NCBI GenBank assembly: GCA_036508635.1
Contig: DATCGY010000176.1
Span: forward strand, 1 to 6,048
Source of the DNA: FEN-727 sp036508635
Lineage (GTDB): Bacteria > Actinomycetota > Geothermincolia > Fen-727 > Anoxymicrobiaceae
Reading direction: 5' to 3'
DNA: 6,048 nucleotides
The first letter of the stretch is position 1. Each line of letters opens with the position of its first letter. A program made the translations under genes and the position numbers. Below, piece after piece: positions 5,305-6,048 of the stretch. A model generated the notes under the pieces. That model searched no databases, was not told the origin of the DNA, and saw only the letters and a list, made by a program, of their open reading frames with translations.

Positions 5305-6048
5305 CGGCAAGGCCGTTTCTCCTTGCGATACTGGACGGCTGGGGAGACTCTCCCCCGGGTAGAGGAAACGCGATAAGCCGTGCCGATACCCCTGTCATGG
5401 ACAGGCTCATGAGGGATTATCCGCACACCACGCTGGCGGCTTCCGGCACCGAAGTCGGGTTACCACCGGGCCAGATGGGGAACAGCGAGGTCGGGCATCT
5501 CAACATCGGCGCTGGCAGGCTGGTCATGCAGGAGTTCCAGCGCATCAACCACTCCGTGGCTACAGGGGAGTTCTACAAGAACGAAGTGCTGCAAAGCGCG
5601 ATAGGCCACGCGGTCACTCACGGGTCCACGCTTCACCTGCTTGGCCTGCTTTCGAGCGGTGGGGTGCACAGCCATATCGAGCACATGTTCGCCATCCTCG
5701 AGATGGCCCGTGAGGCCGGCCTGAAGAGAGTCGCGACGCACGCTTTCCTCGACGGCCGCGACGTTCCACCACGTAGCGCTCTCACATGGGTGCGCGAACT
5801 CGAGGAGCGAAGCACCGACGGTGTCGGTGCCATACGGACTATTGCGGGGCGCTTCTATGGCATGGACAGGGATAATCGCTGGGATAGGACGCGGCTTTCC
5901 TACGACGCGATAGTGAACGCCGCGGGGCCGCTGGTCTCGACTGCCACCGAAGCCGTGGAGCAATCTTACAGCGATGGAGTGGATGACGAATTCCTGGTCC
6001 CGCGGGTGGTCGGCTCCCGGGTGCCCATGCGGAGCGATGACGCCATCA
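5301..6048 (+). CDS. gpmI: 2,3-bisphosphoglycerate-independent phosphoglycerate mutase, N-terminal half (3' end outside window)
   Basis: Cofactor-independent, metal-dependent mutase of the alkaline phosphatase superfamily, isomerising 3-phosphoglycerate to 2-phosphoglycerate in the cytosol through a phosphoserine intermediate. The first 249 of about 510 residues are present, with no stop before the window edge. Asp12 in ILDGWGDS (10-17) is a metal ligand; Ser62 in QMGNSEVGH (58-66) is the phosphorylated nucleophile, at the same number as in the Geobacillus enzyme. The inserted transferase domain shows SSGGVHSH with His123 (118-125), FLDGRDVPP with Asp151, Arg153 and Asp154 (149-157), and AGRFYGMDRDNRWDR with Arg184 and Arg190 (182-196), which hold the substrate phosphate and carboxylate. 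The second half of the phosphatase domain, with the remaining metal ligands, lies outside. TTG 5301 overlaps the tpiA stop by 4 bases, with GAGGT 4 bases upstream. This form does not need 2,3-bisphosphoglycerate and usually depends on manganese. Confidence 0.97.
   Translation, partial: MTARPFLLAILDGWGDSPPGRGNAISRADTPVMDRLMRDYPHTTLAASGTEVGLPPGQMGNSEVGHLNIGAGRLVMQEFQRINHSVATGEFYKNEVLQSAIGHAVTHGSTLHLLGLLSSGGVHSHIEHMFAILEMAREAGLKRVATHAFLDGRDVPPRSALTWVRELEERSTDGVGAIRTIAGRFYGMDRDNRWDRTRLSYDAIVNAAGPLVSTATEAVEQSYSDGVDDEFLVPRVVGSRVPMRSDDAI

Overview
This is an ordinary chromosomal housekeeping segment of a GC-rich bacterium. All six genes lie on the + strand and leave little spacing: the 3' end of an O6-alkylguanine-DNA alkyltransferase gene (ogt type), rapZ, whiA, then the lower-glycolysis run gap - pgk - tpiA - gpmI. 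The last gene runs off the right edge. No RNA gene, mobile element, CRISPR array, integration site or clear intrinsic terminator is visible.

Likely host: a deep-branching Actinomycetota is the best guess. The rapZ...whiA-gap-pgk-tpiA order is typical of Actinomycetota, and the C-terminal helix-turn-helix of WhiA (SKAVIQGRMRRL) looks more like the actinobacterial form (recalled as roughly TKDAVAGRIRRL) than the Bacillota form (SKSGVNHRLRRL). Two things argue against a classical high-GC actinomycete: Arg AGG and Ile ATA codons are common, and the glycolytic run continues into cofactor-independent phosphoglycerate mutase, as in many Bacillota. A GC-rich clostridial host is the main alternative. 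These are inferences from memory of the families, not from a search.

Layout: 1-290 is the alkyltransferase C-terminal domain, open at the left edge. Positions 291-422 are noncoding, with a strong Shine-Dalgarno that fixes a TTG start for rapZ at 423. rapZ (423-1277) and whiA (1274-2218) overlap by ATGA and are probably translationally coupled; the yvcK gene usually found between them is absent. Positions 2219-2318 are AT-rich and hold a consensus extended -10 promoter with an adjoining palindrome, the likely start of the glycolytic operon. gap (2319-3311), pgk (3334-4524), tpiA (4546-5304) and gpmI (5301-end) follow with gaps of 22 and 21 bases and a 4-base TTGA overlap.

How the genes work together: TpiA interconverts the two triose phosphates; GAPDH oxidises glyceraldehyde-3-phosphate to 1,3-bisphosphoglycerate; PGK converts this to 3-phosphoglycerate with ATP formation; GpmI isomerises it to 2-phosphoglycerate. 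The upstream RapZ-WhiA pair are a P-loop nucleotide-binding protein and a DNA-binding regulator tied to growth and division. No intrinsic terminator separates whiA from gap, so read-through into the glycolytic genes is possible. I see no undescribed biological system here; the points worth a second look are modest (yvcK loss or relocation, the promoter/palindrome, TTG start usage, a few residue substitutions).
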